64,000 bases of DNA, from the NCBI GenBank assembly GCA_965222695.1, contig OZ244967.1, positions 3,906,001 to 3,970,000 of the forward strand, given 5' to 3'. Source of the DNA: UBA7957 sp965222695 (GTDB lineage: Bacteria; Pseudomonadota; Gammaproteobacteria; Granulosicoccales; Granulosicoccaceae). The notes beneath the pieces were generated by a model. It ran no database searches. It saw only the letters and a list, made by a program, of their open reading frames with translations, and was not told the DNA's origin. This document shows, one piece after another, positions 52,099 through 60,881 of the stretch (its first letter is position 1; every line of letters starts with the position of its first letter). Both the position numbers and the translations under genes were made by a program.

Positions 52099-52314
52099 TA
52101 CTCTGCCCAAGATCCCTCTGCCTATTGCAAGTTTACTGAATTTGGCCGGATTTTCCCCTGACTGTATACAGCACTTCCATGTGCTTTATCCCTCTCGGGG
52201 CTTCAGGCTCAAAACACTCCTGGCTTTTTAGTTGTTGCGTAAAACCACTATGCGGCTCAGATCATCAAATTCTCGCTACGGCATGGGGATCTTGGACAGG
52301 TTCTTCCGGCTCAA
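52099..52314. other. intergenic region without supported gene
   Basis: About 215 bp between the hydrolase remnant and the lectin-like gene. It begins with a short motif CACTAGTACTCTGCCCAA shared with 32845-32862; otherwise nothing assignable. Confidence 0.4.
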
Positions 52315-52983
52315 TTACTCTGCAAAACAATAAAGCAAGCCCGCGCCACCGGTACTTTGCAGATTCTCCTGGCTGCAGCCTCTGGACTGATGCGCGAAAA
52401 TCCAGGACTTTGACCAGTTATCCTCATTGGGCCCGATTTTATCATGATGACCAACCACAGCAGAGCCTTTGTCGTTACTGGTCCAATCTTGGCATGTGGT
52501 ATCAGTAAAAGGTGCGAATGCGGTTCCGTCAGAGCGTGATCCGGTCAAAATATCATGCTCATTAGGTTTGTCGCCACGACCTTTTATCGGATTTCCCGTT
52601 TCACTCAGTGCGGTCTCTTTATTGATATTGTTGTTGCTATGCAGTTGCTCAACATCGTTGGCGACAAGTTCGCCTTTCGCGTTGTGCCAGGGGCCTTTGC
52701 CGATGCGATCGCGGGCGTGAACTGCCGGAACATTGTTTTGCGGATTTTGAAAATCAATTTTTCCACTGGTACTTAGGTAAGCACGCCAGGTCCGGTTTTC
52801 TATACCTGCAGCGGTAGCCAGTTTCTGGCAATGTGCATCTGCCCCTTCCAGTCCGCCGTAATTTGCGCCGTCTCCTCCACCTGTGCTGGTGACGAAAAAG
52901 CTCGTGGAATTATCAGCCGCAGTGACTGATTGAAGACCAACAATTGCCGACAGTGAAGCAATAACGAGAAGCGATTTTTTCAT
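52315..52983 (-). CDS. secreted lectin-like (DUF1554-type) protein
   Basis: 222 residues from ATG 52983. Sec signal LLVIASLSAIVGLQSVTAAD. The mature region resembles DUF1554/C-type-lectin-like proteins: SFFVTSTGGGDGANYGGLEGADAHCQKLA (in pieces), RTWRAYLST, and paired cysteines near the end (TTCQDW, GCSQEN, LLYCFAE). Probably an extracellular or periplasmic adhesin-like protein. It is opposite the LytTR regulator gene, with about 240 bp between starts. Confidence 0.72.
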   Translation of the reverse strand: MKKSLLVIASLSAIVGLQSVTAADNSTSFFVTSTGGGDGANYGGLEGADAHCQKLATAAGIENRTWRAYLSTSGKIDFQNPQNNVPAVHARDRIGKGPWHNAKGELVANDVEQLHSNNNINKETALSETGNPIKGRGDKPNEHDILTGSRSDGTAFAPFTDTTCQDWTSNDKGSAVVGHHDKIGPNEDNWSKSWIFAHQSRGCSQENLQSTGGAGLLYCFAE

Positions 52984-53168
52984 GGGAGATCCTCTGGGTA
53001 AGTTGTATTGCGGGTTCCTTCGCCGCTTCGAGATCGGACTCTCAAGAAGCGGCCATCCCATCAACGTTAATTCAGCTGGCAACTTACTTGCAACAGCTCC
53101 CTGCAAGCCATTTCATCAATTTCATGAACGGCTCAGCGAATACATTTAAGCAACTAAAATTAGATATA

Positions 53169-53201
53169 ATAATCATCCACTTAAAGTCGTATAATCATTC
53201 A
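53169..53201 (+). promoter_or_regulatory. direct repeats ATAATCATYCA, 22 bp apart
   Basis: 11-bp repeats at 53169-53179 and 53191-53201 (one mismatch), start-to-start 22 bp, that is two helical turns. LytTR proteins bind such paired direct repeats. 24 bp before the LytTR gene. Confidence 0.5.
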
Positions 53202-53224
53202 AGAAGCACGAATGAATTACTTCA

Positions 53225-54049
53225 ATGGACACCGATTTGCACAATTCCGAGGAAATTCGCATAGGTCTGGTAGCCGTGTTGGCAGCTCTGCTGCTCGCAG
53301 CGAATGAAGTGACTCAAGGTGGGATTCAAGGCTTGATCAGTTCCTATGCATACTGGGTAATACGCATACTGATCGAGTCAACACTGTTTATTGCCACACT
53401 ATACGCCATCGAAAGATTCGTACCCTATACCCACCGGCGTCTGGCTGTTTATGCTTCCTCGATTCTCATCAGCCTGATTCTATTTACACTTGCCATCACC
53501 AGCGTGGACCTGATCATTGGTTTACCCGAGCTTGGGCTGAACGAGAGCCAGGACACGTCCACGACCAGGATACAGGCCTTCGGTCTGGAACTCGTCTATC
53601 TTTTCGATAACCATCTGATCCTGTGTTCCTTACTGCTGCTTCCCAGATTTTTTTCTTCTATCGATTCTGAACCTAAAGACGATGCAGATAGTCAAGCGCG
53701 GGAAGTTGCCCGTCCACGGCTCTTTCTCGACACCATCGAGCCACGTCTGGAAGGACACATCTGTCGAATAGAAGCGCAGGAACATTATATTCGCATCACT
53801 ACAAGCGAAGAAAAACGTATGGTGCTTTACCGCTTTTCTGATGCCATCCGCGAAATGCCCGACTCACTGGGTATGCAGGTTCACCGCTCGCACTGGGTGG
53901 CCTATAGTGCAATCAAAGACCTGTTGAAAGAGGGGCAAAAGATGCAGCTTCAGCTCACCGATAAGCAAATTGTACCGGTCAGCAGGTCTTTTCAGGATCA
54001 GGTGGAACACCGGTTTGAAGCACTGTTGAGCAACACCACGAAGACTTGA
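53225..54049 (+). CDS. membrane-anchored LytTR-type DNA-binding regulator
   Basis: 274 residues. Four membrane helices (residues ~12-28, ~45-60, ~75-95, ~128-145) then a linker and a C-terminal LytTR domain (~170-270: GHICRIEAQEHYIRITTSEEK in parts, VHRSHWVAY). No response-regulator receiver is present, so the membrane part may sense directly. Divergent from the lectin-like secreted protein gene, a likely target. Confidence 0.88.
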   Translation: MDTDLHNSEEIRIGLVAVLAALLLAANEVTQGGIQGLISSYAYWVIRILIESTLFIATLYAIERFVPYTHRRLAVYASSILISLILFTLAITSVDLIIGLPELGLNESQDTSTTRIQAFGLELVYLFDNHLILCSLLLLPRFFSSIDSEPKDDADSQAREVARPRLFLDTIEPRLEGHICRIEAQEHYIRITTSEEKRMVLYRFSDAIREMPDSLGMQVHRSHWVAYSAIKDLLKEGQKMQLQLTDKQIVPVSRSFQDQVEHRFEALLSNTTKT

Positions 54050-54199
54050 AAAACTAATTCCGCTTCGCTGATTCTTTTTCCAGTTTACTTCCTGGATCGT
54101 TGGTTCGTCATTCACAGAAATTGTGTATCAAGGGCTCGCTGCAAGGGTTCAAAACGTTTGAAAGCAGCGGCGCGTTTATGCGTACGCTGCCTTGGCTGG

Positions 54200-54592
54200 T
54201 TATATTGCTGCAACGGCTTCAATTTCTAATTTCCATTTTGTCTCTAGTAACTGACAACAAACTACAGTTGATGAGGGCTCATTGTCACCTAAGTATTTAA
54301 CCCTCAATTTAACGTTGGGCTCGTCATATTCAGGACTGGATAAATAAGTTCTAAGCGAAATAATATTCTCGTAGCCCATATTTGCAGATTTAAGAATTTC
54401 TCCTATATGGTTCCAGATGATCTCACCCTGTTCTTGAAAAGAATCGGGCATGGTTGTCCCATCCGCTAAATACCCATTAAGCCCACTAATAAATAAAATC
54501 CGTGAGTCACCAGAAACCTCAACAGCGTGACTGTAATTTCTGTACTGTGGAAAAAGTTTCTCAGGATTATGTTTTCTGATCGTCAATATCAT
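54200..54592 (-). CDS. RidA-like (YjgF/YER057c/UK114) family protein
   Basis: 130 residues from ATG 54592 with GTGAGGG upstream. RidA fold: SRILFISGLNGYLADGT, QGEIIWNHIGEILKSANMGYENI (in parts) and LRTYLSS, but the canonical deaminase Arg region (normally RxxV at the end) reads CCQLLETKWKLEIEAVAAI, so it may be an Rid5/Rid7-type relative without 2-aminoacrylate deaminase activity. Confidence 0.85.
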   Translation of the reverse strand: MILTIRKHNPEKLFPQYRNYSHAVEVSGDSRILFISGLNGYLADGTTMPDSFQEQGEIIWNHIGEILKSANMGYENIISLRTYLSSPEYDEPNVKLRVKYLGDNEPSSTVVCCQLLETKWKLEIEAVAAI

Positions 54593-54748
54593 GCCCTCAC
54601 GTGAGGCTCTCGTTTGTCTGGTGAAAAGTGCCTTGCTTGTCATATATGGAAAAACAGGACATACCGAAACCGCTATTTCCCTTATACAGAATATCGTCAA
54701 TCCGCCGGACCGGTTTAACAACCGGATCAGGTTGCGGTTCGTTATGCC

Positions 54749-55201
54749 TTATACCCACCGACGCACCTTACTACAATATTGAGAAAAATCAGAACCAAAT
54801 TTTTGCAAGAGAAAACGCTCTTCCGGTTTGATTTGGAAATGATTGATATAAATAACAAACACTGGCAAAAATAACAACGCTGCAACATTTGCGAGAATTA
54901 CAAACCAACCAAACAGAGCCAGTAAAAACCCAAGATACATAGGATTACGACTTATTTTATAAATACCAGTGACCACCAAATTTTCTGATTTTTGAGGATA
55001 TCTTGGGTCTAAGGTAGTTTTTGCCTTGCGAAATTCTAAGACCCCAAGCAGTGCCACGACTACCCCAAATAAAACAACTAAGATTCCGATTGGAATTTTT
55101 GCAGGAATTGAAAACGTAAGGGACGGCACTAGTTTTGAAATTGCTAACATTCCGGCCCCAACCAGCAATAGCTGAACCAACGGTGGCACTTTTAATTCCA
55201 A
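54749..55201 (-). CDS. isoprenylcysteine carboxyl methyltransferase (ICMT/PEMT)-family membrane protein
   Basis: 150 residues, four membrane helices. The conserved C-terminal core VVTGIYKISRNPMYLGFLLALFGWFVILAN (in parts), and the end KPEERFLLQKFGSDFSQYCSKVRRW (RPEE-L-xxFG-xYxxYxxxVRRW signature) identify the family. Bacterial members are SAM-dependent membrane methyltransferases of mostly unknown substrate. Stands alone. Confidence 0.88.
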   Translation of the reverse strand: MELKVPPLVQLLLVGAGMLAISKLVPSLTFSIPAKIPIGILVVLFGVVVALLGVLEFRKAKTTLDPRYPQKSENLVVTGIYKISRNPMYLGFLLALFGWFVILANVAALLFLPVFVIYINHFQIKPEERFLLQKFGSDFSQYCSKVRRWV

Positions 55202-55460
55202 AAATATCTCTCCGTTCTAATAAGAGGCCTAATGAGTCTGTAGAAAAAGCCGTACAAAGTCAAAACTACTACAACCGATAATATTGACCAACGATTTTTC
55301 CTCAATCAGAATTTGTCTTTCAAATATCCGGTTATAGTGTAAAAGCGAAGTTCACATTTAGGAAATTCCGTAACACCTTTATTTGGCAACATATCCTCAT
55401 AGGGCAATGAAGCCAAGTGCAACCCAGAGTCAAAGTAATTGGTGCAGTCCAGGTGAGAAC

Positions 55461-55640
55461 TCAGTAGCTTTCTGCAAGGGTGGAAATCATTAAACCTCCG
55501 GCGCGTACATAATACGAAAGCTTCGAGAAAAACTGATCCGGATGGTCTCAGCTGTACAAAACGAAGTCCTCGACAATGTAGTTTAACTCGGCATCAGCGG
55601 CTTTTGCCAGATCCATAGCGTACCGCTCATTCTCTTTTGA
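55461..55640 (-). pseudogene. class I SAM-methyltransferase remnant (UbiG-like)
   Basis: Minus-strand frame reads SKENERYAMDLAKAADAEL and NYIVEDF, a typical post-SAM-motif segment; after an in-frame TGA it continues in the same frame DHPDQFFSKLSYYVRAGGLM and ISTLAESY, the methyltransferase motif region (PGG-LMISTL) of UbiG-like proteins. N-terminal SAM motif and several intermediate residues are absent. Confidence 0.55.
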
Positions 55641-55751
55641 CAGGACCCTTGTAGTGCACCCACCATTCACAAGCACGATGGTTCCATGCCAATTCGTTTC
55701 TTCCCTTTGCAGTCTATGCCATTGTTATATTTCGTAATTTTAAGAACACCC

Positions 55752-55801
55752 TTGACAATACATTCCATTATATTGACAATAGTCAGCAATAACCTTGACA
55801 A
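55752..55801 (+). promoter_or_regulatory. three TTGACAA repeats at 21- and 22-bp steps
   Basis: TTGACAA at 55752, 55773 and 55795, each on the same helix face, ending 12 bp before the start codon of the HTH-ATPase gene. They could be an operator array for its own HTH or overlapping -35 elements. Confidence 0.5.
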
Positions 55802-55812
55802 AGAGCTAATAG

Positions 55813-56847
55813 ATGGTCGGCGTTCGAAGTCGCGGAGAAACTATTCGGCAATTCATCATTGATAATGTATCTGCACATCCAACCAAGATTGTAGCCGTTA
55901 CATCAGAGAAGTTCGAAATTTCACGACAGGCTGTTAACAATCATATGCAACGGTTGGTCACCCAAAAGACCATAGTAGCAGAGGGCAATACTCGGAATCG
56001 GGTGTACAAACTTCACCCGGAAATCGTCAGGTCAGAGAGCCTTCAGCTCTTGGGATTGAAAGAAGACATAGTTTGGAGGGAATTAGTACTCCCCAAGCTT
56101 GGAGCGCTGCCTGACAATGTCATTGGCATATGGAACTACGGTTTCACGGAAATGCTCAATAATGCTATTGATCACTCCCAAGGTCAGCATGCCATAGTAT
56201 CCGTAGAAAAAAATCCTGCGTTCACACAAATATCAATTACCGATGATGGAGAGGGGATCTTCCGGCGAATACAACGACTCATGGGGTTGCACGACGAAAA
56301 ACATGCCGTGCTTGAGCTAGCAAAAGGAAAGCTAACTACCGACCCGGAAAACCACACCGGAGAAGGCATCTTCTTTTCCTCGCGAATCTTTGATGAATAC
56401 GCAATTTTGTCTGCGGGCGTTTACTTTTCACATGAATTCAGCAAACCAGAAGACTGGATTATGGAGCGGGAAAACCCTGTAAGCGGGACAAAGGTTTTTA
56501 TGCAGTTAACCAATAATTCTTCAAGAACGACTAATGTAGTATTCGATAAGTATGCTTCGGGTAATGAATACGGATTCGATAAAACGGTTGTGCCTGTGAC
56601 CATGGCCCGATACGGGAATGAGCTTCTGGTGTCCAGATCTCAGGCTAAGAGATTACTTGCGCGGGTTGATCGATTTAAGATCGTTATCTTTGATTTTTCA
56701 GGCATTGACCAGATTGGACAAGCCTTTGCGGACGAGGTTTTCCGAGTTTTTAAGAAGAAACACCCGAAAATGCAAATCTATTTTTCTAAAGCGACACCAC
56801 AGGTCGAAGACATGATTATCCGAGCACTTCGGTCTGATGATATATAA
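55813..56847 (+). CDS. HTH - GHKL ATPase - STAS-like DUF4325 regulatory protein
   Basis: 344 residues in three parts: an N-terminal helix-turn-helix (~5-70, FEISRQAVNNHMQRL), a GHKL/HATPase fold of the anti-sigma/histidine-kinase type (~85-235: N-box EMLNNAIDHS, G1 DDGEGIFRRI, G2 HTGEGIFFSS), and a STAS-like DUF4325 domain (~255-335, FDFSGIDQIGQAFADEVFRVF). No phospho-acceptor histidine domain is seen. The combination suggests ATP-gated control of the DNA-binding part by the STAS-like domain. It stands alone in accessory DNA. Confidence 0.85.
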   Translation: MVGVRSRGETIRQFIIDNVSAHPTKIVAVTSEKFEISRQAVNNHMQRLVTQKTIVAEGNTRNRVYKLHPEIVRSESLQLLGLKEDIVWRELVLPKLGALPDNVIGIWNYGFTEMLNNAIDHSQGQHAIVSVEKNPAFTQISITDDGEGIFRRIQRLMGLHDEKHAVLELAKGKLTTDPENHTGEGIFFSSRIFDEYAILSAGVYFSHEFSKPEDWIMERENPVSGTKVFMQLTNNSSRTTNVVFDKYASGNEYGFDKTVVPVTMARYGNELLVSRSQAKRLLARVDRFKIVIFDFSGIDQIGQAFADEVFRVFKKKHPKMQIYFSKATPQVEDMIIRALRSDDI

Positions 56848-57054
56848 CGCCTCAATGTGGGGCTACCGAAACAGAGGGAAGCGGCGTTTAGGCAGTCCCA
56901 CACCATTGACTTATGTGTTTATTATTCTGCCAAGGAGGCAACAATGTCTAAACTCGCCCCCCTATCCAATTCTGCTTCTGCCCGTTTTTCAATAAGTATC
57001 TAAATCGCCAGTTGCCGTGACGTTTATATCGGAATCCGATGGCAGCTCGGCGGG

Positions 57055-58143
57055 TTAGTCCGCGCCTTTTGCACGCCACTCACTCGGACTGCAGCCTTTG
57101 ATCCGCCGAAATTCACGATTGAAGTTAGACTTCGTCAGGAAACCGGCTTCGAGCATGGCCTGGCTTACGGAGACATCGGCATCTTTAAGCAGAGTGCAGG
57201 CTGCATCAATCCTCACGCTATTAATCCATCGGGAAATATTGCGTCCCGTGTGGGTGTTGATGACGCGAGAGATGGAACGGGCCGGTACACCCGCCTTTCT
57301 GGCCAGGCGCTGCAGATTGAGTTCGGTGTCTGCATACAGACGATCATCGACAAGTAAGCTGTTCAGTTGTTCGAGCAGGCGCAGATCGTCAGTCTCAGAC
57401 GTATTCATATGCTCGGAGTGAACAGCGATGCGATCTTTGCTCCGTGCCTGATCCGCGTCGTCATCCGTGTTGAGGCCACAATCAGTCTTGGAATCTGAAT
57501 CTCTATCGACAACACGTCCTCGACCTGCAGAAACAGAGGCCCACCCAAGCAGCAGCAAAATCAGAAAATTGACGAATCCGACAAGATTTGCTGAATGGCG
57601 CCCTTCATAGAGTGCGAAATCAATGGATATTGCAATATCAACCGCCACACTGACCAGCAGCAGAAGCGCTGCACCCCAAAGCGCTTGTTGCGAATTTTTT
57701 AGCCAGCTCAACCTCACCAACTGCAGTGAATCCGGCATCTGGCGAGCCATCTGAACAAGCAAACCGGCATACAGCAGCTTTGTCGCAATCAGAAATACCT
57801 CTACCCACGTCGTCTGCATCAGCGCGCTCATTGCAACCAGCGTTATCGGCACAAGGTGTACCCAGTCTCTTGAGAGGTTGATGACGGCCCCCATCCTGCC
57901 CAGGCTGCGAAAACCCAGGTACAGCAGCACTGCTCCTATAACCGAGAGCGTCGCCGCAACAGGAAGCAGCGCGACCATATTCATTGACCACCTGAGCCCT
58001 ATACACACCATTGACAAAGCGTAGGTATATAACACCATGGCAAATACACGACCGCTCGGCGTTTCTTTCATTTGATGATGATTGGAGGCGGCAAGCAAGA
58101 GCAGCAAAAGGGCAACCACGAAAGGGATGGGCAAGGTCGTCAT
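57055..58143 (-). CDS. AraC-family regulator with membrane N-terminal domain
   Basis: 362 residues. Six to seven membrane helices in the first ~215 residues, then an acidic linker, then an AraC double-HTH domain (~265-360: LQRLARKAGVPARSISRVINTHTGR in parts, ISRWINSVRIDAACTLL, SQAMLEAGFLTKSNFNREF). The GFLTKSNFNREFRRI-G-SPSEWR end is diagnostic. Same design as membrane-bound AraC regulators. Divergent from the hydrolase gene at 58267, a plausible target. Confidence 0.9.
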   Translation of the reverse strand: MTTLPIPFVVALLLLLLAASNHHQMKETPSGRVFAMVLYTYALSMVCIGLRWSMNMVALLPVAATLSVIGAVLLYLGFRSLGRMGAVINLSRDWVHLVPITLVAMSALMQTTWVEVFLIATKLLYAGLLVQMARQMPDSLQLVRLSWLKNSQQALWGAALLLLVSVAVDIAISIDFALYEGRHSANLVGFVNFLILLLLGWASVSAGRGRVVDRDSDSKTDCGLNTDDDADQARSKDRIAVHSEHMNTSETDDLRLLEQLNSLLVDDRLYADTELNLQRLARKAGVPARSISRVINTHTGRNISRWINSVRIDAACTLLKDADVSVSQAMLEAGFLTKSNFNREFRRIKGCSPSEWRAKGAD

Positions 58144-58266
58144 GGATTAGTAAAGAGAAGTAACAGGCCCTAGATCGTGATTCAGAACGACCTCGATCGT
58201 GTTTAAGGACTCATCTGCGGCAATTTACACAGATACTGAAGCCATTTCATCAACAGAGGCATCATT

Positions 58267-59283
58267 GTGAAATCTTATCTTAACCGCATTCTGATCACCA
58301 GTTTTCTGATCGTGGCGTCACTGAATATTAAGGCCGCGGGTTTCCGTGAGATTCAAGTGAGTGACCCCGGTCATCCTGATCTAGATGTAGGTCTGTGGTA
58401 TCCCAGCGACCAGCCGGAGCCGGACCAGCCCAATACAGTATTCGGATTGGCTGTTGCATTAGATGCCCCGATTGCCAATCCCAACGGTGGGTTGATTGTG
58501 ATATCCCACGGATACGGAGGGTGGTACGCGGGCCATGCCGATACAGCTGCAGCTCTGGCGGACGCCGGCTTTATTGTCGCCGCGCCTTCTCATACGGGAA
58601 ATACCTGGTCCGATATGAGTTCATCCATCGATCAATGGGCTCTGGATCGGCCCCGACACCTGAGCCTTGTGATTGATCATTTGCTGGAGGACAGGGAACT
58701 GAACGCATATATTGATGCCGACAAAATCGGTGTGTATGGATTTTCGGCCGGAGGTTACACGGCACTGGGTTTGATTGGCGCTGTGCCGGATCTTGATCAT
58801 GCGGCGCAACACTGCAAAGACCATCCCGAAGAGTTTGTTTGCGCAGAAGAGATGATCAGCGGCATGAGAAGTGCCGAAATGCATGAGCTACCAGACAGTG
58901 CGTGGGGCTATGACCCGCGGATCAGCGTAGCGTCCATCTCAGCGCCCGGATTGGGGTTTGCTTACACCAGGGCATCGCTCGCCGAGGTAAACGCTGACGT
59001 GCAACTCTGGTCCGGTAAACTTGACGAGCGGGTACCTCTTCAGACGAATGGGATGTGGTTGGCTCAACAGTTGAAACGGACACCCGAGGTTCATTGGATC
59101 GAAAACGCCAATCACTTTGCCTTTATGGTTGTCTCGTGCAGGGAAGCATTCCGGCAGAACGATCCTGAAGAATATGAAATTGTTTGCGGTGACGCCGACG
59201 GTTTCGATCGCAAATCGTTTCACGATGACATGCACCAAGAGATGGTACGGTTCTTTAATGCAAGTTTTGATTCAAAGAACTAA
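58267..59283 (+). CDS. secreted alpha/beta hydrolase (PAF-acetylhydrolase/dienelactone hydrolase-like)
   Basis: 338 residues from GTG 58267. Sec signal (ILITSFLIVASLNIKAAG). Oxyanion region ISHGYGGW; nucleophile Ser in VYGFSAGGYTAL (GxSxG); acid Asp likely in SGKLDERVPL; His in NANHFAFMV. Cysteines in the lid region suggest disulfides. Acts on an unknown ester or lactone in the periplasm. Opposite to a membrane AraC-type regulator. Confidence 0.9.
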   Translation: MKSYLNRILITSFLIVASLNIKAAGFREIQVSDPGHPDLDVGLWYPSDQPEPDQPNTVFGLAVALDAPIANPNGGLIVISHGYGGWYAGHADTAAALADAGFIVAAPSHTGNTWSDMSSSIDQWALDRPRHLSLVIDHLLEDRELNAYIDADKIGVYGFSAGGYTALGLIGAVPDLDHAAQHCKDHPEEFVCAEEMISGMRSAEMHELPDSAWGYDPRISVASISAPGLGFAYTRASLAEVNADVQLWSGKLDERVPLQTNGMWLAQQLKRTPEVHWIENANHFAFMVVSCREAFRQNDPEEYEIVCGDADGFDRKSFHDDMHQEMVRFFNASFDSKN

Positions 59284-59291
59284 AACGCGCC

Positions 59292-59507
59292 GAATCTCAG
59301 CATGACCAAATCAACGGTTCAACCGAAATCCGGGATGAAGCGGCAACTGCCGAGAATAAAGAGATTATTCGCAGCTTTATGTGCGATGTGATGGTTTTAG
59401 GCCAGACTGACAAGCTGGGCGCTTATTTGGATAAAGAAGCATTGGTGGTTCATTGCGCGTCGGACACGGGTTCCCTTGATGAATGGGTAAACGGCGGGAA
59501 GTTCTAG
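59292..59507 (+). pseudogene. SnoaL-like (NTF2 fold) gene remnant
   Basis: From just after the hydrolase stop an open frame without a start codon reads QHDQINGTEIRDEAATAEN, then KEIIRSFMCDVMVLGQTDK and GAYLDKEALVVHCASDTGS, the core of SnoaL-like polyketide-cyclase-type proteins (K-IIR-F--DV---G--DK---Y). It ends in TAG at 59505, before the second half of the family length. No start codon is evident. Confidence 0.5.
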
Positions 59508-59567
59508 CGGTGTATACTGCCGGTGCTTGCATTTGATCGTAAATGGAGGTTTTGCAACCGTGGGGAT

Positions 59568-59589
59568 TCGCTTGCAGGCACGCTCCTAC
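59568..59589. repeat. REP-like half element
   Basis: TCGCTTGCAGGCACGCTCC followed by TAC, inverse orientation of the GTAGGAGC family, single copy. Confidence 0.6.
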
Positions 59590-59631
59590 ATTAAGGACAG
59601 GTGGGTGCTGTTATTGCATTTATGTTTTATT

Positions 59632-60315
59632 TCAAGCCAGGTCATGCATTGAGCGCCATTGTTTTCTTAGGCTGCTGCCTCGTTCAGGGAACGAATTATC
59701 CGTCGCTGTGCATTGCTCGATTCTGTCGATCCTGAAGTGCCTGAAATCGTTCCGAAGCTCGCACCAGGCTGCGAGCACTATGGTCTCGATGTAGTAGAGA
59801 ACAGCAATCGGCAGGATGGTGCGAGATGTGGATGCGCCGTGTTCGTCCTTGTATTTTATCGCCAATGCCCGCTCTTCTCGAATAGACTCTCTTAAGGACA
59901 ACGGGTCTATGGCCGATTTGGGAATCTCATGCCATTGAGAGGCAAACACAGAAGTATCGGCGAGTTCTTTCTTGCCGGTTTCCGGTAAGACCTCCGCAAT
60001 TTTACGGGTGATGCTGTTGGCGGCGCGCACGAAAGCCTTATCGCCGGTTCGCCCAAGCAGTGCCAGGCCTACAGCTATGGCCTCGACTTCCTCTGCGGTA
60101 AACATCAGTGGCGGCAGATCGAAGCCGGGTCTGATGATATAACCGATTCCGGCTTCTCCATCGATCGGAATACGCATGGATTGCAGCGCTGCGATATCGC
60201 GGTAAACGGTTCGCTTACTGACTTCAAGATCGTCGGCGATGGATTGGGCGGTAAGGGGTGCCCTGGCACTCCTGAGCAATTGAATAATCTCAAACATTCT
60301 GGTCGATCGACTCAT
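59632..60315 (-). CDS. YafY-type HTH-WYL transcriptional regulator
   Basis: 227 residues. DeoR/HTH_11 domain at the start (LTAQSIADDLEVSKRTVYRDIAAL in parts, with GYIIRPGFDLPPLMFT) followed by a WYL-type ligand domain (ALAIKYKDEHG; TILPIAVLYYIETIVLAAWCELRNDFRHFRIDRI in parts). WYL proteins sense small ligands or nucleic acid. Divergent from the YqfO-like gene, with a perfect 9-bp inverted repeat between them. Confidence 0.9.
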   Translation of the reverse strand: MSRSTRMFEIIQLLRSARAPLTAQSIADDLEVSKRTVYRDIAALQSMRIPIDGEAGIGYIIRPGFDLPPLMFTAEEVEAIAVGLALLGRTGDKAFVRAANSITRKIAEVLPETGKKELADTSVFASQWHEIPKSAIDPLSLRESIREERALAIKYKDEHGASTSRTILPIAVLYYIETIVLAAWCELRNDFRHFRIDRIEQCTATDNSFPERGSSLRKQWRSMHDLA

Positions 60316-60349
60316 TATCTCCCCTCCTGTTCAACTCACTTTACCACGA

Positions 60350-60373
60350 CTGCTGACAAACAGCTGTCAGCAG
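60350..60373. promoter_or_regulatory. perfect dyad CTGCTGACA-N6-TGTCAGCAG
   Basis: 9-bp arms without mismatch, 35 bp before the WYL regulator start and 50 bp before the YqfO-like start. Likely operator of the WYL regulator controlling both genes; binding is inferred. Confidence 0.55.
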
Positions 60374-60422
60374 TGTTTCTGTATGATTCCAGCCAACCCA
60401 GTCAAAGAAGAGAATGATTGTC

Positions 60423-60881
60423 ATGAACGAGAATATTATTCAAGGCGGTTTTGATACACGGCCAATAGTGATGGAACCGTTCTGGTTAGTGGCATTCCAG
60501 GCTCCCGAAGAAGACATTGATCGGATATTCAGCGAGGTACTAAAAATTACCCCCCTGGTTCAGGGCAAAACCGACAGTAACGCATTCAGGCATTGCGGAG
60601 GTATCGAGTACTATCGGCCGCTGGAGGGGGCACCGACCGGCGCTGAAGACAACATACGCCGCCGGCCGAAAGTGGATGAAATGAGATTCTTTTTACCCAG
60701 GGATTTAAAAGTGCTGAAACAAGTCGTCGAGACGATTTATGAGGTCCACAGCTACTACGAGCCCGTGATCAGCGTTATGGAAACATTGCGCAGCACCGGC
60801 AAAGGCCTTGATGACAGCGAAAACCCTCATCGATGGTGGAATAAGGATGGTGACTGGAAAGACGAAGAAACAAAAAACTAG
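60423..60881 (+). CDS. stand-alone YqfO/NIF3 PII-like domain protein
   Basis: 152 residues from ATG 60423 (an earlier in-frame start at 60414 is possible). The segment AFRHCGGIEYYRPLEGAPTG and the following VDEMRFFLPRDL and VHSYYEPVI match the CutA/PII-like insert of NIF3 proteins (HCSF-x-GTFRPLEGA ... HPYEEP), but the dinuclear-metal NIF3 domains are absent. Function unknown. Divergent from the WYL regulator and probably its target. Confidence 0.58.
   Translation: MNENIIQGGFDTRPIVMEPFWLVAFQAPEEDIDRIFSEVLKITPLVQGKTDSNAFRHCGGIEYYRPLEGAPTGAEDNIRRRPKVDEMRFFLPRDLKVLKQVVETIYEVHSYYEPVISVMETLRSTGKGLDDSENPHRWWNKDGDWKDEETKN

Larger units (their letters stand above)
55202..55812. other. 610-bp region with a methyltransferase remnant and phased repeats
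   Basis: No intact gene. It holds a decayed methyltransferase fragment (55461-55640, minus) and three TTGACAA repeats just before the next gene (55752-55801). The remainder shows nothing. Confidence 0.5.
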
